The notes beneath the pieces are model-generated. The model saw only the letters and a list, made by a program, of their open reading frames with translations, was not told the DNA's origin and did no database searches. Shown here piece by piece: positions 47,401 through 59,540 of a DNA stretch of 64,000 bases. Each line of letters starts with the position of its first letter. Positions within the stretch are counted from its first letter, which is position 1. Origin of the DNA: Sipunculus nudus (lineage: Eukaryota; Annelida; Sipuncula; Golfingiida; Sipunculidae); assembly GCA_026874595.1 (NCBI GenBank), contig JAPPUL010000085.1, positions 143,287 through 207,286 on the forward strand, in the 5' to 3' direction. The position numbers were made by a program, and so were the translations under genes.

Positions 47401-47926
47401 AAAACTTGAACAGATAGAGTCAAAGTTAAAGGAAGCGAAGTTGCCAATCTATAGTAGTACAAAATTAATAGACGGGCTTACAGGAGAATACTTTGAGAAT
47501 GAGGTAACAGTAGGGTATATATATATGCTTAAGTTGTCGCATATGATAGATGATAAGATTCATGCAAGAAGTACAGGCCCTTATTCCCTAGTAACGCAAC
47601 AACCACTTGGTGGCAAGGCCCAATTTGGTGGACAGCGACTTGGAGAGATGGAGGTTTGGGCTCTTGAGGCTTATGGGGCCGCCCATACGCTGCAAGAATT
47701 TCTGACAGTTAAAGCAGATGACATGATGGGACGTGCGAAAATATATGAAAACATAGTAAAGGGCGAGATAACTTACAAGCCTGGTGTGCCGGAGTCATTT
47801 AATGTTCTAATTCAAGAGTTACGAGGACTTGGGCTTGATCTTAATATATATGACAGTGATGATAATCTAGTAGGACTTACCGACAAAGATATAGAGAATC
47901 TAAACAAGCTAAAAAACAAGATATAG
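44468..47926 (+). CDS. rpoB: RNA polymerase beta subunit
   Basis: RpoB forms much of the polymerase active-site cleft. Seen: the rifampicin region [20 protein letters not shown] (20 residues), [39 protein letters not shown]-like [23 protein letters not shown] and [17 protein letters not shown]. The frame opens at GTG 44462; ATG 44468 has an AGGGAG site and is preferred. In-frame CCC codons, for example AGT CCC AAC near 44663, are read normally here. The C-terminus is shorter than in E. coli, as in many phyla. Confidence 0.98.
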   Translation: MLQIKKRTRRESLTDEVQDYLELPDLNEVQLASYNRFLQMDKKPDERDPVIGLEAVFRNTFPIESPNKDIVLEYHGYTFGNIQYSEEEARRRDVTYSIVLKATIRLIYRETGEVREKEVYMGDIPLMTPRGTFIINGAERVIVSQIHKSPGIAFSEDDGVFLAKIIPDKGAWLEFELDTKKDILNIKIDRKKGVLVTTFLRAIGCEATKDIIKEFYTIKEIDLSKSKDRKFVESSTLPIRIAEDIVEPQTNEVIFHAPSELILQDTEKILSFGINKIKIIDPEELVQNPIILKCLDIDDVTTNKEAIAKLYNFIRPGEPITLENATKEFNALFFDPKRYNLGIVGRYKFNQKLYTEAEPGPDSPTPTKDDIILAIKYLIKIYNGTEYTDDIDHLGNRRIRCVDELLVNQLKIGFARMERTIKERISTEDFEEITPQKLLSIKPISAVIKEFFGSSQLSQFMDQTNPLAELTHKRRINALGPGGLSRERAGFEVRDVHYTHYGKICPIETPEGPNIGLILSLCNFARINDYGFLITPYVKVENGKITKEVSYLTATEEDRYYIAPANLPRDSKGNIKGELVDARYRGEYPLVHPSQIKYIDVSPKQIISVSTALIPFLQHDDANRALMGANMQRQAVPLLNVEAPVVGTGMESKAAYDSGTCLISKRSGTVIKVSAEEVHIKVDDDAENPVDIYNLIKYRRTNQNTCFNQRPQVVKGEEVEIGQLIADGPAIDNGELSLGRNVLVAFMSWKGQNFEDAIIISNRMVKDDVFTSIHIEEFEIEARETKLGREKLTKDIPNLGEDSFTHLDEDGIVRVGTWVQSGDILVGKVTPKGETESTPEYKLLHSIFGEKAREVKDTSLRVPHGNSGVVIGISIFKRENEDELPPGVEELVKVHIAKKRKISEGDKMAGRHGNKGVISKIVPEEDMPYLPDGTPVDIILNPLGVPSRMNLGQILESELGWAAKELGINFAVPVFADIKLEQIESKLKEAKLPIYSSTKLIDGLTGEYFENEVTVGYIYMLKLSHMIDDKIHARSTGPYSLVTQQPLGGKAQFGGQRLGEMEVWALEAYGAAHTLQEFLTVKADDMMGRAKIYENIVKGEITYKPGVPESFNVLIQELRGLGLDLNIYDSDDNLVGLTDKDIENLNKLKNKI

Positions 47927-47988
47927 TTATAAGCGAGTTATTAGAGATTAAAGTAGACTAAGTTTATAAGTTAAATTATGGAGTAAAT

Positions 47989-50900
47989 ATGAGCAATATA
48001 AGTGATTTTGATAAAATAACGATACACCTTGCTTCAACGAGTCGCATCAAGGAATGGAGTTATGGAGAAGTCAAAAAGCCAGAGACTATAAACTACAGGA
48101 CCTTAAGGCCTGAGCGAGACGGTCTTTTTTGTGAAAAGATATTTGGAACAACCAAAGAATGGGCGTGTTACTGCGGTAAATTCAAATCTATAAGATACAA
48201 AGGAGTAGTATGCGATAGGTGTGGAGTTGAGGTTGCACATTTTAAGGTAAGACGAGAGCGAATGGGTCATATAGAACTTGCCTCTCCAATATCGCATATA
48301 TGGTATTACAAGAGCGTGCCAAGCCGAATAGGATTATTACTTGGGTTTACAGTAAATAAACTAAGAAGCATATTATACTTTGAAAAGTATGTGGTAATAG
48401 ATCCAGGTGATACAGATCTTGAAGAGAAACAACTTTTATCAGAAACAGAATATGCGGATTACAAAGCAAAATACGGAGTGAACTTTACAGCAGATATTGG
48501 AGCGGATGCGATAAGGAAGCTTTTGGAAATATCAGATCTTGAACAGGAGGAATTGCTGCTTCGTGAAAAGATGAACGAGAAGGGGGAAAAGACAGATGCA
48601 CGGATATTAAAGCAGCTTGAGATAATAAGCGATTTTAGAAAGTCAGGTAATGATCCAACATGGATGATATTAGATGTAATCCCAGTGATACCGCCAGAGT
48701 TAAGACCAATGGTCCAGTTAGATGGAGGACGCTTTGCAACAAGCGATTTAAATGATTTATATAGAAGGGTAATAAATAGAAATAATAGATTAAAGCGGCT
48801 TCAGAACCTACGTGCACCAGAGATAATAATGCGTAATGAAAAACGTATGTTACAGGAGGCGGCGGATGCTTTATTTGACAATTCTCGGCGAAAGCGAGTT
48901 GTAAAGGGAGCCGGGAATAGGCCACTAAAGTCGCTCTCAGATATGCTTAAGGGAAAGCAAGGTAGATTTAGACAAAACCTTCTTGGCAAACGTGTAGATT
49001 ATTCAGGGCGTTCAGTTATAGTAGTAGGGCCGCATTTAAAACTACATCAGTGCGGTCTGCCCAAAAAGATGGCACTTGAGCTATTCAAACCATTTGTTAT
49101 GCGTGGGCTTGTTGAACGTGAGCTCGTATACAACGTGAAGAGCGCAAAGACTATGGTAGAACGAGAAAAACCTGAGGTATGGGGAGTGCTTGAAGAGGTA
49201 ATTAAAGGACATCCTATATTATTAAACCGAGCTCCGACATTACATAGACTTGGAATCCAAGCATTTGAACCAACCTTAGTTGAAGGGAAAGCTATTCAGC
49301 TCCATCCTTTAGTCTGTCATGCATTCAATGCGGACTTTGATGGTGATCAGATGGCAGTTCATGTACCTTTATCGCCCGCCTCCCAGATTGAATGCTGGTT
49401 ACTGTTGCTATCATCCAATAACCTTTTAAACCCTGCAAATGGAGAACCAATAGTAGGTCCGACAAAAGATATGGTGCTTGGAATAAATTATCTGACAAAA
49501 GAAAGGAGAGGGACACTTGGTGATGGGCGGTATTTTGCCTCAAAGCAGGAGGTTAGACATGCACTTCACACGAAAACATTAGATTTTCAGGCAAAGATAA
49601 AACTCCTGCAAGATGATGGGAGTGTTTTTCATACAACGCCTGGACGAATAATCTTCAACGAAACTATACCTGAGGGTATGGAATATATAAATGAACCGCA
49701 AAATGATAAAAGTATAGCGACAATAATACTTAGAATATTCAAGCTGCTTGGCGCCTCAAAAACTATAGAAACACTTGATAAGATAAAAGATCTTGGCTTT
49801 AAATATGCAACGGTATTTGGAGCAAGCATAAATATGGACGATATAAGAATTCCTGAGCAGAAGAAGCAATTGATAAATAACGGAGACAAAAGAGTCAAGA
49901 AAATAGAAGACAATTATAGAAATGGTTATATAACTGAGGATGAGCGATATAATCAGGTGATAGACGTATGGACACGAGTAAGCGAATCGATATCGGAAAT
50001 CATGATGGAAGAACTTCGTGTACACAACAACGGATTTAATCCTCTTTACATAATGGCTGATTCAGGGGCACGAGGTAGTAAACAACAAATAAGACAACTT
50101 GCGGGGATGAGAGGTCTTATGGCAAAGCCCTCAGGTGAGATAATTGAGCTTCCAATAAAGTCGAATTTTAAGGAAGGTTTAAGTGTATTAGAATATTTCA
50201 TATCGACACACGGGGCTCGGAAAGGGCTTGCAGACACAGCGTTGAAAACAGCGGATGCCGGATATTTGACAAGGCGTCTTGTTGATATTGCCCAAGAGGT
50301 TGTTATAGATGTTGAAGATTGCGGGACGATAAACGGGATAGAGCGTATGGCGCTGCGTGAGGGGGATGAGGAAATAGAGAAGTTATCCGATCGAATAGTT
50401 GGTAGATACGTACTTGAAGATATATACAATCCGATAACAAAAGCACTTATCGTAAACGCAAATGAAGTTATAACAGAGGAATCGGCTGCACAAATAGAGA
50501 AATCAGGAATAGAACAAGTACGAATCCGAACAGTATTAACCTGCGAGTCCCAATATGGGATATGTATAAAATGCTATGGTAGGAATCTTGCAACTGGTAA
50601 ACCTGTAGAAATAGGTGAAGCAGTAGGAATAATCGCAGCACAATCAATAGGACAGCCAGGAACACAGCTTACGATGCGAACATTTCATATAGGCGGAACG
50701 GCTGCAAGACAGATAGAAGAACAAAACATAACTCTATCATACTCAGCAATAATTAAAGAGATGCCAGCAAGCCTGGTTGAGACAGAAGATACAAATTACA
50801 TAACAAATAGAAAAGGGGAAATAATTTTAAGACGGATAATAAAAGAGTATAAGCAAAGTGATTTTAAAGAGATTAAGGTAGAGGATGGTGAGCGTATATT

Positions 50901-52107
50901 AATAGGCGAGGTAGTGGGGATAACGAAGAAAGATGAAGAGGTACGAGCTGAAAATATATGTAGGGTATATATGCGCGATAAGAATTTGTTTTTGATGGGA
51001 GGAGACAGTAAGTTAATCTTACGAAGTGGGACCAAAATATATTATGGGTTAGATGATTATATAAAAAAGGGTAGCGTGATAGCCGAGTTTGATCCATATA
51101 ACGAACCTATAGTAACCGATAAAGAAGGGATAACGCAATTTGTAGATATAATAATAGGCTCGACATTAAAGATAGAGAAAAGTCAAGAGTCAAACGTAGA
51201 AGAGAAGATAGTAACAGAGACCCGAGATGGGAGTCTAACCCCCCAAGTATTAATTCTAAACAGCAAAGGTGAGACTATAACAAACATCCCAATCCCCGGA
51301 GGAGCACATCTTTTAGTTGAAGAGAAGGTAAACGTAAAACCGGGAACAATAATAGCAAAGATAACACGCGGACAAACAAAAACAAAAGATATAACAGGCG
51401 GACTTCCCAGGATAGCAGAACTATTTGAAGCACGAAAACCAAAGGATGCATGTGTAATAGCAGAACAAGATGGTACGATATCTTTTGGAGATAAGCAAAA
51501 AGGAAAGTCTGTTATAAACATAAAATATACAACATATGACGATATGGGTGAAGAGCTTGAGGATATATCAAAGCATGTAATACCTGCTGGGAAACGGATA
51601 TTAGTTCGGGATGGTGATACTATAAAAGCAGGCGAACAACTTTGTGATGGACCTATAAATCCTCATGATATACTTAGGGTAGAAGGTGTTGAGAAACTGC
51701 AGGAATATCTTGTAAACGAGATACAAGAGGTATATCGGCTTCAGGGCGTTGATATAAACGACAAACACGTTGGTACGATAATCCGTCAGATGCTTAAGAA
51801 AGTACAGATAACCGATGCAGGAGATACAGATTTCATAGTCGGTCAAAACGTGGATAGATTCTTGTTTAAAAGTAAAAATGACGAAGTGGTAGAAGAAGGT
51901 GGTAAATCGGCGACTGCAAAACCTATATTGCAAGGTATAACAAAAGCATCACTAAATATAGACAGTTTTATATCTGCAGCCTCATTCCAAGAGACAACAA
52001 AAATATTAACGAACGCCGCAATTAAAGGGAAAGTAGATGATCTTCGAGGACTAAAAGAGAACGTGATAATAGGACATCTAGTGCCTGCAGGGACGGGAAC
52101 AAAATAA
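47989..52107 (+). CDS. rpoC: RNA polymerase beta' subunit
   Basis: RpoC carries the catalytic magnesium site [12 protein letters not shown]. Also seen: the N-terminal zinc cysteines (CYCG and CDRCG), [38 protein letters not shown] of the bridge region, and the C-terminal zinc site cysteines [14 protein letters not shown]. The 1372 residues are typical of a lineage without the large proteobacterial insertion. It follows rpoB by 62 bases. CCC codons such as AAG CCC TCA are read in frame, which matters for the frame-break question elsewhere in the window. Confidence 0.98.
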   Translation: MSNISDFDKITIHLASTSRIKEWSYGEVKKPETINYRTLRPERDGLFCEKIFGTTKEWACYCGKFKSIRYKGVVCDRCGVEVAHFKVRRERMGHIELASPISHIWYYKSVPSRIGLLLGFTVNKLRSILYFEKYVVIDPGDTDLEEKQLLSETEYADYKAKYGVNFTADIGADAIRKLLEISDLEQEELLLREKMNEKGEKTDARILKQLEIISDFRKSGNDPTWMILDVIPVIPPELRPMVQLDGGRFATSDLNDLYRRVINRNNRLKRLQNLRAPEIIMRNEKRMLQEAADALFDNSRRKRVVKGAGNRPLKSLSDMLKGKQGRFRQNLLGKRVDYSGRSVIVVGPHLKLHQCGLPKKMALELFKPFVMRGLVERELVYNVKSAKTMVEREKPEVWGVLEEVIKGHPILLNRAPTLHRLGIQAFEPTLVEGKAIQLHPLVCHAFNADFDGDQMAVHVPLSPASQIECWLLLLSSNNLLNPANGEPIVGPTKDMVLGINYLTKERRGTLGDGRYFASKQEVRHALHTKTLDFQAKIKLLQDDGSVFHTTPGRIIFNETIPEGMEYINEPQNDKSIATIILRIFKLLGASKTIETLDKIKDLGFKYATVFGASINMDDIRIPEQKKQLINNGDKRVKKIEDNYRNGYITEDERYNQVIDVWTRVSESISEIMMEELRVHNNGFNPLYIMADSGARGSKQQIRQLAGMRGLMAKPSGEIIELPIKSNFKEGLSVLEYFISTHGARKGLADTALKTADAGYLTRRLVDIAQEVVIDVEDCGTINGIERMALREGDEEIEKLSDRIVGRYVLEDIYNPITKALIVNANEVITEESAAQIEKSGIEQVRIRTVLTCESQYGICIKCYGRNLATGKPVEIGEAVGIIAAQSIGQPGTQLTMRTFHIGGTAARQIEEQNITLSYSAIIKEMPASLVETEDTNYITNRKGEIILRRIIKEYKQSDFKEIKVEDGERILIGEVVGITKKDEEVRAENICRVYMRDKNLFLMGGDSKLILRSGTKIYYGLDDYIKKGSVIAEFDPYNEPIVTDKEGITQFVDIIIGSTLKIEKSQESNVEEKIVTETRDGSLTPQVLILNSKGETITNIPIPGGAHLLVEEKVNVKPGTIIAKITRGQTKTKDITGGLPRIAELFEARKPKDACVIAEQDGTISFGDKQKGKSVINIKYTTYDDMGEELEDISKHVIPAGKRILVRDGDTIKAGEQLCDGPINPHDILRVEGVEKLQEYLVNEIQEVYRLQGVDINDKHVGTIIRQMLKKVQITDAGDTDFIVGQNVDRFLFKSKNDEVVEEGGKSATAKPILQGITKASLNIDSFISAASFQETTKILTNAAIKGKVDDLRGLKENVIIGHLVPAGTGTK

Positions 52108-52147
52108 ACAAAACAAATAGAAAGATAAAAAGAATAGAAGGATAAAA

Positions 52148-52621
52148 TTAAGCAAAGAGTTTATTAATATCTAAAATTAATATTAGCTTATTATCGGTTG
52201 ATGATGAGTCTAGGTCTTGGACAATGCCGGTAATATAATCAGTATCGACTCCTGAGACAACAGATGGAGTTGGTTGAATAGAATTTTCATCGAAGGTGGC
52301 AACACGAAGTATTTTATCTACAGAAATACCGATCATAGAGTCATAAAGGGAAAGAATAATAACTCCCTTACTTTTAGTTTTACTTACAAGATTAAATCGT
52401 CTTTTCAAGTCAATAACAGGTATAATATCTCCTCTAAGATTTATAACACCTAAGACAAAGTCAAGAGAATTTGGAACAGACATAATGTTGACCATACGTA
52501 TTATTTCTTTGGCATGCATGATATCAACACCATATCTCTCATCAGAGAGGAGGAAGGTAACTAGTTGTCGTTTGCTTTTTTGCTTTACATTATCCATTCT
52601 ACTACTTCTATTAGCATTCAT
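52148..52621 (-). CDS. cheW: Chemotaxis coupling protein CheW
   Basis: CheW couples chemoreceptors to the kinase CheA. Seen: LVTFLLSDERYGVDIMHAKEI, in pieces: FLLSDERYGVDI, the MSVPNSLDFVLGVINLRGDI region, VIDLKRRF, and a C-terminal LILDINKLF. The 157 residues match. It converges with rpoC, and no other che gene is in the window. With fliN it shows a motile, chemotactic cell. Confidence 0.93.
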   Translation of the reverse strand: MNANRSSRMDNVKQKSKRQLVTFLLSDERYGVDIMHAKEIIRMVNIMSVPNSLDFVLGVINLRGDIIPVIDLKRRFNLVSKTKSKGVIILSLYDSMIGISVDKILRVATFDENSIQPTPSVVSGVDTDYITGIVQDLDSSSTDNKLILILDINKLFA

Positions 52622-52796
52622 TATTTATCATGAATAATGATAAATAACAAACAATTTCATCCATCCTTATATCATCTATCCTTATAAAAGTAATTTGTTA
52701 AACAGATAAAACAGTAAAATAAACTTAAACTGCTGCACTATTTATAATAAAGCATTAAAAATAGCACAGCATTAAAAATCTTAACCTTAAAAACTA

Positions 52797-54929
52797 CTAA
52801 GAAAATAAAGCACTTCGTATGGCACTAATAGCTGTTACAGATACTATTGCAACCATAGCCATAAGCTTAAGTAATATATTTATGGAAGGCCCTGATGTGT
52901 CCTTAAAAGGATCTCCTACCGTATCCCCTACAACTGCTGCTTTGTGACTCTCTGAACCCTTCCCCCCAAGTTGACCATTTTCAATATATTTCTTTGCATT
53001 GTCCCACGCTCCACCTGCATTTGCCATCATAATCGCAAGCGAAAATCCTGATACCAAAGAACCTGCCAAAAGTGCTACAACTGCCTTCTCGCCAAAAATA
53101 ATCCCCACCAAAACAGGAGCTACAATAGCAAGTACTGCAGGACTTATCATCTCCTTTTGAGCCCCCTTTGTACTTATTTCTACACAAGCCGCATAATCAG
53201 GTTTTGCAGTCCCTTCCATTATCCCTTTTGTTTCACGGAATTGTCGCCGCACCTCATCTACCATAGCCCCTGCTGCCTTACCTACTGCATTCATCGTTAG
53301 TGAACTAAAGTAAAACGGAAGCACTGCTCCTATAAAAAGTCCCACCAATATAAGAGGATTTGTTATCCCTACATCTGATACTTTAATCCCTAGGGTTTGA
53401 GTATAGGCTACAAGCAACGTTAACGCTGTTAGTGCTGCTGAACCTATTGCAAAACCTTTTCCTGTTGCCGCCGTAGTGTTACCAAGTGCATCCAAGGCAT
53501 CCGTTCTCTCTCGTACCTCCGGCTCCAAGCCTCCCATCTCGGCTATTCCTCCCGCATTATCCGCAACCGGCCCATAGGCATCCGTTGCAAGCGTTATTCC
53601 AAGTGTTGATAACATCCCTATCGCCGCCATACCTATCCCAAATAGTCCATATTGATATTCTACTCCCCCGCCTGCTACGTAAAATGACCCTATCGTTGCA
53701 AGCACTATCGTGAGTACTGGTATCATTGTTGAGGTCATACCTACCGACAATCCTGCTATTATTATAGTTGCAGGCCCTGTTTTTGCCTGATTTGCAAGCT
53801 CCCTTGTCGGCTTATATTCATAGGCTGTGTAGTATTCTGTGAAATAGCCTATTATATTTCCCGCAATAAGGCCTATTAAGACAGCAAAAAATATGCCCAT
53901 ACCCCCTAAGCCAAGAGAATATATTCCCTTTAATCCAAAATTTACATAGAGAAAAGACAAAACGATCATTATGACAGATGACAGATATATTCCCTTACGT
54001 AAAGCCCACAGCAACCCTGAACTCTCTGTACTATCTCCCGTCTTTACGAAAAATGTACCAACTATTGACGAAAATACCCCTAATGCCGCAAGCGTTAATG
54101 GCGCACTCACAAACATATAATATCCCCCCCCTCCTATATTCGAAAACGCAAAGGCCGCTATTGCCATCGTTGCTACTATTGACCCTATGTACGACTCATA
54201 CAAATCTGCTCCCATCCCCGCTACGTCTCCTACGTTATCTCCTACGTTATCTGCTATCGTCGCCGGATTCCTCGGATCATCCTCAGGTATTCCTGCTTCT
54301 ACTTTCCCTACCAAATCCGCCCCCACGTCTGCTGCCTTTGTGAATATCCCTCCTCCTACACGCGCAAATAATGCCATAGATGATGCCCCAAGCCCTGAAC
54401 TTAATAATATATCGGTTATTATTGACATCTGTTTTTCGTCGCTTGCTCCAGGTGCTCCCAATACAAAATACCATAACGATAAATGAAATAATCCAAGACC
54501 CACCACCAGCATCCCCATCACCGTTCCAGAATTAAAGGCTATTCTAAGCCCCTCGTTTAACGAACTCTTTGCTCCCCAGGCCGTCCTCGCATTTGAACTC
54601 GTTGCTATCTTCATACCAAAAAAACCCGCTAGGGCCGAAAAGATTGCTCCTGATAAAAACGAAAATGGTATGTAATAGGCTGCTGCCCCTATTCTCGATG
54701 AATCTACATAAAATGCTTTTATTAGCAATAGTACAAATACTATCCCTAAAAATATCCCTATAACCACATATTGCCGCCTTAAATAGGCTCCTGCTCCTTC
54801 TCGTATGTATTTTGCTATCTCTACCATACGTTCCGTCCCTTCTGTCTTCTTTAGAATCTGTAAGGATAATATTATAGCAAATGTTACTGCCGCAAGTGCA
54901 CCTAATGGCGCGAGTACTGTCAATCCCAT
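52797..54929 (-). CDS. hppA: Membrane-bound proton/sodium-translocating pyrophosphatase
   Basis: HppA hydrolyses pyrophosphate and pumps H+ or Na+ out across the membrane. Seen: [20 protein letters not shown] (substrate loop), [35 protein letters not shown], and [10 protein letters not shown] with [15 protein letters not shown] near the end. The signature [10 protein letters not shown] has Ala where K+-independent enzymes have Lys, so this is of the K+-dependent class. Whether it moves Na+, H+ or both cannot be read safely. About 16 membrane segments; 710 residues; frame intact. Confidence 0.97.
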   Translation of the reverse strand: MGLTVLAPLGALAAVTFAIILSLQILKKTEGTERMVEIAKYIREGAGAYLRRQYVVIGIFLGIVFVLLLIKAFYVDSSRIGAAAYYIPFSFLSGAIFSALAGFFGMKIATSSNARTAWGAKSSLNEGLRIAFNSGTVMGMLVVGLGLFHLSLWYFVLGAPGASDEKQMSIITDILLSSGLGASSMALFARVGGGIFTKAADVGADLVGKVEAGIPEDDPRNPATIADNVGDNVGDVAGMGADLYESYIGSIVATMAIAAFAFSNIGGGGYYMFVSAPLTLAALGVFSSIVGTFFVKTGDSTESSGLLWALRKGIYLSSVIMIVLSFLYVNFGLKGIYSLGLGGMGIFFAVLIGLIAGNIIGYFTEYYTAYEYKPTRELANQAKTGPATIIIAGLSVGMTSTMIPVLTIVLATIGSFYVAGGGVEYQYGLFGIGMAAIGMLSTLGITLATDAYGPVADNAGGIAEMGGLEPEVRERTDALDALGNTTAATGKGFAIGSAALTALTLLVAYTQTLGIKVSDVGITNPLILVGLFIGAVLPFYFSSLTMNAVGKAAGAMVDEVRRQFRETKGIMEGTAKPDYAACVEISTKGAQKEMISPAVLAIVAPVLVGIIFGEKAVVALLAGSLVSGFSLAIMMANAGGAWDNAKKYIENGQLGGKGSESHKAAVVGDTVGDPFKDTSGPSINILLKLMAMVAIVSVTAISAIRSALFS

Positions 54930-55049
54930 TGTTTTTGAAACCCCTTTTTTTTCTTAGACATAATGCCTTAGCTAATTTTTTACGCCTTAAGTATAATGAG
55001 TTTCTTAGCTTTTGTCAATCTGTCCTTTACAAAACTAATTTATGCACTT

Positions 55050-55088
55050 TATTGGCTTTTTTTATTGGCTTTTTTTGATGGCTTTTTT
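55050..55088 (+). repeat. Three tandem 13-base units between hppA and the cyclic-nucleotide gene
   Basis: TATTGGCTTTTTT (55050-55062, 55063-55075) and the variant TGATGGCTTTTTT (55076-55088) follow each other just 3' of the cyclic-nucleotide gene's stop and upstream of hppA. T-rich on the plus strand, the run could hinder or end transcription on that strand. Confidence 0.9.
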
Positions 55089-55108
55089 ATATGATTTTAT
55101 AGCTTATA

Positions 55109-56410
55109 TTATTTTGGCTTTTGGCGCTTTTTCGCCTCGCGTCTTTCCTTCGTCTTTAGGATATTTACTTCCTTTTGTAATTCAAATAAATTCGAACATT
55201 TTATCCGCTTATCTTCTCCTGATAAATCTATTGTCTTTAGCTTTAATATCTCAACCAACGCATCCTTACTCTCTTCCTTCGACAGCCCCGCAAGCCCGCT
55301 TAGCTCCGTTAACCCAAAATTAAATGTATGGCTTGTTCTATCTATCGGTATCATTTCCTTCTCCACTTGCAACAATAATAAATCAAGCATTTTAACTACT
55401 GGGTTTTTTATTAGCTTTATTGCAAGCTGTCTATACCCTGTCCAAATACGTTCACTTAGTAAGGTTATTAACTTTGTTACCAGCTGAGGCTCGCTTTTTA
55501 CCATCATTTCAAAATTTGCTTTGTTTACATATAGAGTGTTTACTTCTCCAAAGGCTATCGCTGAGGCGCTCCTTGGCTTTTCGTTAAGCAACGCCATCTC
55601 CCCGAATATGTCCCCTGGCTTTAAGACTGCTATCACTTGTTCTTGATTATTTACTAGCTTTGTTATCTTTACCTGACCCTTTTGTATTACATATAACTCT
55701 CCACCCTTCTCATGTTCGCAGAATATGAATGTATTATCTACAAAATCTCTTTGCCATCCCTTTATCTCGTTATTACCAGGATTCATTGCATCCTTTGCAA
55801 GCGGTGTTAGACTTTGCAGTTTTGTCTTTGCCTCATGAACGTATTTTCCCTCCGGCGCATACTCTATATATCTTATATAGGCATATACTGCTTGATTATA
55901 CTGCTTTATTGACTCGTAATATGTCCCTATATTATATATCTGTTCACTAAGCTGTTCTCGATCAAGCTCCTCTCCTGCAAGCATCTTCTCCTTCGGACTT
56001 TCATCTTCAGGTAATATATCCGATTCCTCTTCTTGCGAAGTCATACGATCGTCTATATATCTTAAGTTTGAACTAAATACTCTTAATATCCTCATTGCTA
56101 TTGATGCATTACTTTGAATTAAAAATCCAAATTGATCCCGTTTTACAAGTATTAATGTTACATCTGTTAGCGCATAGGCACTCTCTTCCCTAGAATGACC
56201 ACTCATACATGATATTAATCCAAAAAAATCTCCCTCTTTGTACTGCTCGCCTCTCTCATCTCCATATATTGTGTTGAATTCTCGGGTTATTCGAACTATC
56301 CCGGATTTTACTATGAAAAATACATCTATCCCATCATCTGATTTACCCTCTATCATTATAAATGTATCTTTACGAAAATTCTTTATCCCAAGTTTTACAG
56401 GAACGCTCAT
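55109..56410 (-). CDS. Double cyclic-nucleotide-binding-domain protein with a TPR-like middle
   Basis: Residues about 10-130 and 220-340 are two cyclic-nucleotide-binding folds. The second has the phosphate-binding block GDIFGEMALLNEKPRSASAIA; the first has a diverged one (GDFFGLISCMSGHSREESA). Residues 165-215 look like one or two TPR repeats (YNQAVYAYIRYIEYAPEGKY). A helical region with a LAGLSKEES stretch, reminiscent of a Crp-type helix-turn-helix, follows at about 380-400. Proteins of this layout are known to me from spirochaetes, which I use as weak taxonomic evidence. Role unknown; a second-messenger sensor is likely. Confidence 0.75.
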   Translation of the reverse strand: MSVPVKLGIKNFRKDTFIMIEGKSDDGIDVFFIVKSGIVRITREFNTIYGDERGEQYKEGDFFGLISCMSGHSREESAYALTDVTLILVKRDQFGFLIQSNASIAMRILRVFSSNLRYIDDRMTSQEEESDILPEDESPKEKMLAGEELDREQLSEQIYNIGTYYESIKQYNQAVYAYIRYIEYAPEGKYVHEAKTKLQSLTPLAKDAMNPGNNEIKGWQRDFVDNTFIFCEHEKGGELYVIQKGQVKITKLVNNQEQVIAVLKPGDIFGEMALLNEKPRSASAIAFGEVNTLYVNKANFEMMVKSEPQLVTKLITLLSERIWTGYRQLAIKLIKNPVVKMLDLLLLQVEKEMIPIDRTSHTFNFGLTELSGLAGLSKEESKDALVEILKLKTIDLSGEDKRIKCSNLFELQKEVNILKTKERREAKKRQKPK

Positions 56411-56603
56411 CTATATCTCCCGGTAATTCAATGCATCCTTAAATTTCATATATTTATATCTCTTATTACTTCTATTCCTCTTAAGCCTAGCTCTCCTATT
56501 GCTTTTACTCGGTATCTTTTGCAATTTAGTTTAGATTTTTACTTTAGACTTCTTTTTTTTTCCTACACTATTTATTTTTTTAAAAACTTATATTTATTAT
56601 ATT

Positions 56604-57728
56604 ATGTCCTCATCTTGGCAGCCTATTAGAGAATTATTCCCTGCTTTAAAAAATTATTGCTACCTAAATGCTGCTGAGGCTTCTCCTTTGCATAAGAATT
56701 CTTTCGACGCTGCTTGTACCTTTTATAAACAAATGCTTTTTCACGGCGATATCTTCTTTGAAGATTGGATTTCTAAAATCGAACTCATTAGGGAGAATGT
56801 TGCATCCCTTATTAACGCTTACAAAGATGAAATTGCATTCGTTTCTAATGCCTCTCTTGCTATGAACTTTATATCTCTTATCTTAAAAAATCAAGGACGC
56901 GTTATCTCCATGAAAGACGAATTCCCTTCTTCTACTCTCCCTTGGATTAATAATAACTTCGACCTTAAGCTTGTTGAACCTGATAACTACTCATACCCTA
57001 TTGAACTTATTAAACACTATATTAACAATAATACCAAAATTATTGTCTCAAGTCATGTTCAATATAAAACCGGGTTTAGGCAAAACTTACATTCCTTAGC
57101 TCAACTTGCTAAGAACAATAATTGTTTCTTTGTTGTTAATGCTACTCAGTCTTTGGGCGCCTTCAATATAAATGTTAGGAATATGCAAATCGATTTTCTT
57201 GTAGCTAATACCTTAAAATGGTCTATGGCTGGATACGGGGTTGCTATTCTTTTCATTAGCAGAAAAATGCAGCGCCTTTTTAATATTAATCCCGTCTTCG
57301 GATGGCTTAGTAATCAAAATCCTGCTCTCATGAATAATAACATTATTAATAAGAAAAATAGTGCTAGCTCACTTGAAGTCGGCTCCCTTTGTTATCCCCC
57401 CATTCTCGCTCTAGGGGAGTCTATTGACCTTTTTAAGTCCATCGGGCAAGACAAAATATCTAATAGAATTATTGACCTTACTCTTTATGCTATAAACTCT
57501 ATAAATAAAAAATATATCTTGAGCCCTATTTCTGATACTAACTCTTTAAGCGGTATTTTGCTCATCAATGTTCAAAATCCTTCCAAAGTTAAAGATAGTT
57601 TAAGAAAACAAAATATTATCGTATCTATTAGAGGTAATGCCATTCGTGCCTCTTTTCATATCTATAACATCTTACAAGATATTGATACCTTCTCCTTAGC
57701 CATTAAACCCTTTCTACAAAGAGTTTAA
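56604..57728 (+). CDS. Class V (NifS-like fold) aminotransferase
   Basis: This is a PLP enzyme of the class V family, which includes cysteine desulfurases and related lyases. Seen: YLNAAEASPLH, the substrate-side SNASLAMNFI, SHVQYKTGFRQNL, NATQSLGAFNI (PLP-binding region, with Thr-Gln where Asp-x-x-Q is more usual) and the PLP-lysine block VANTLKWSMAGYGVA. No catalytic-Cys loop like that of IscS is visible, so a desulfurase is doubtful. The substrate is unknown. A single gene, with no Shine-Dalgarno sequence before the ATG. Confidence 0.8.
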   Translation: MSSSWQPIRELFPALKNYCYLNAAEASPLHKNSFDAACTFYKQMLFHGDIFFEDWISKIELIRENVASLINAYKDEIAFVSNASLAMNFISLILKNQGRVISMKDEFPSSTLPWINNNFDLKLVEPDNYSYPIELIKHYINNNTKIIVSSHVQYKTGFRQNLHSLAQLAKNNNCFFVVNATQSLGAFNINVRNMQIDFLVANTLKWSMAGYGVAILFISRKMQRLFNINPVFGWLSNQNPALMNNNIINKKNSASSLEVGSLCYPPILALGESIDLFKSIGQDKISNRIIDLTLYAINSINKKYILSPISDTNSLSGILLINVQNPSKVKDSLRKQNIIVSIRGNAIRASFHIYNILQDIDTFSLAIKPFLQRV

Positions 57729-57751
57729 CATATAGCCTCGCCCCTACAAAA

Positions 57752-59143
57752 CTACTTTTTCCGCCCCTCTAAAACCTTTTTCAGCAAGTTAGTATATCCT
57801 TCTTTAAGCACCCTGTCATATTCCATGTCCAACACAATCTCTTCCTTATACATATAAAATTCACGCTTTAACGCTCTTATTATATCCTTATCAGCTAAAA
57901 TATATCCACGCCTTCTAACAAGCTTTATAAAGCCATTTATTCGCTCCTGACTAAGATGCTTTACATTAACATTATCTTTAACATATTCATACACTAATTT
58001 GCTCTTATATAGTTTTTTAAGATTATATCTTGTCTCTATACTAGGCTTTTCTTCCTCTACTTTTATATCCGGGGCCAGCCCTATATTATTTACGTCTTGC
58101 CCTGATGGTGTGTACCATCGCGCGTAGGTAAGCTTTGCTCCTCGCCCCTTTATAGCTTCAAAACTCCTAAAACCTTGTATCGACCCCTTGCCATATGTAT
58201 TCATCCCCACCAAAATACCACGTTCATTATCTTGTAGCGCTCCTATAAATATCTCTGATGCTGACGCTGTCAATCCATCTGATAGCATAACTATAGGTTC
58301 TTTCCTAAATATACCCTCTCTTGTTGTATATATCTTTTCAATACCATTACTTGTTATCATATGAAATATCACACTCCCGCCCCTAAGGAAATAACTCGTC
58401 ATATGCAGACCCGATAGTAATGTCCCCCCTCCATTCCCCCGTAGATCAATTATAAGTCCTTCTATCTTTCGCTTCTTAAGGCTTAACAAAAGTTTTCCTA
58501 GCTCGGAAGCCGTATTACGACCAAACTGCTTTAGCTTTATATAATATATGCCTTCTCCAACTAACTCATCTTCTATTATTTTCTCCTCTATATCTTCTCT
58601 TTTTATTTCAAACTCTTTTGTCTTCTCTGCTCTTTTTACTACTATCTTAACTTTTGTGCCTTTTGCTCCCCTTACCAATTTCGTAAACTCAAGTTCACTA
58701 AGTCCTATAGTCGGCTTGTTATCTATCTTTACTATTATATCATGTGAACGTATCCCTGCTTTCTTAGCCGGAGAGTTCTTTTTTGTATACAAAACTCGTA
58801 TGCTATTATCTATCTTGCTAAATACTATCCCCACCCCACCATAGCCTCCGTCTAGGCTTTCATTAAATAATTTATAGGTGTCAACGTCTAGGTAAGCTGT
58901 ATGTTGGTCCCAAAGTGATGCAAATACTCCCCTATATCCTCCTTCAAATAGCTTATTTCGACTGACTCCTGCATCTACTGTGTTTTCTAATATTACTCTA
59001 TAGGCTTCTTTATATAATCTAAGATATTTCGAATACTCAATCCCATTATAACTCCTAAGCCCTAGATAGCTACAATAACCTCCAAAAAACATTATGCCAA
59101 ACAGACTTAACATTAATGTTAGGTACATTCTCTCTTTTTTCAT
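57752..59143 (-). CDS. ctpA: C-terminal processing protease (S41, CtpA type)
   Basis: CtpA proteases cut C-terminal tails of envelope proteins in the periplasm. A signal/anchor covers residues 8-27. A PDZ domain lies at about 92-175 (GGVGIVFSKIDNSIRVL, SPAKKAGIRSHDIIVKID). The S41 domain has LRGNGGG, the catalytic Ser in DGLTASASEIFIGAL and the Lys in NTYGKGSIQ. The 463 residues are typical, with a charged helical C-terminus of about 80 residues. It converges with the aminotransferase gene. Confidence 0.95.
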   Translation of the reverse strand: MKKERMYLTLMLSLFGIMFFGGYCSYLGLRSYNGIEYSKYLRLYKEAYRVILENTVDAGVSRNKLFEGGYRGVFASLWDQHTAYLDVDTYKLFNESLDGGYGGVGIVFSKIDNSIRVLYTKKNSPAKKAGIRSHDIIVKIDNKPTIGLSELEFTKLVRGAKGTKVKIVVKRAEKTKEFEIKREDIEEKIIEDELVGEGIYYIKLKQFGRNTASELGKLLLSLKKRKIEGLIIDLRGNGGGTLLSGLHMTSYFLRGGSVIFHMITSNGIEKIYTTREGIFRKEPIVMLSDGLTASASEIFIGALQDNERGILVGMNTYGKGSIQGFRSFEAIKGRGAKLTYARWYTPSGQDVNNIGLAPDIKVEEEKPSIETRYNLKKLYKSKLVYEYVKDNVNVKHLSQERINGFIKLVRRRGYILADKDIIRALKREFYMYKEEIVLDMEYDRVLKEGYTNLLKKVLEGRKK

Positions 59144-59369
59144 GTCATATTAAACCAATCATTTGCTTTTTATTTGCAATTTCACATTATCATAAAAATA
59201 TATTTATTTATATCCTTTTATAAGCCTATATTATTCTAATTTTTAATAAAAAAAACTCCTCTATTTGACATAACATACATTTTTTATTAAACTTTATGCA
59301 TTAGTTTACACATTAGTTTTTTTCTTTGTATGTCTTGCCTATACGCTTTTTGAAGGAGGATACGTTTTA

Positions 59370-59540
59370 ATGGCTAGCTATATTAGTGCTAAGAAAAAAG
59401 AAGCTTATATGAGTATTTGTTCACAGTGTGGAGAGACTAAAGAAATTGCAAGCTGCATTAGAGACGACGTTGGCAAATTACAAGACTTTTGTAAGGATTG
59501 TTTTGAAAGTGCAACAGGCAAAAAAGTCTCTAAACGTTAA
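59370..59540 (+). CDS. Small four-cysteine (zinc-ribbon-like) protein, 56 residues
   Basis: I translated this by hand. ATG at 59370 follows an excellent AAGGAGGA ribosome site at a spacing of about eight bases, and the frame is open to TAA at 59540. The product has CSQCG at residues 17-21 and FCKDCF near residue 44, a CxxC...CxxC arrangement typical of a zinc knuckle, plus Lys-rich ends (MASYISAKKKEA, TGKKVSKR). It is otherwise unknown to me. It sits alone in the gap between ctpA and a secreted-protein gene. The strong ribosome site makes it a convincing gene. Confidence 0.75.
   Translation: MASYISAKKKEAYMSICSQCGETKEIASCIRDDVGKLQDFCKDCFESATGKKVSKR

Noticed and set aside
56604-57728. Cysteine desulfurase IscS/SufS
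   Set aside because: PLP-binding features are present, but no catalytic-cysteine loop is visible, so only the fold family is claimed.
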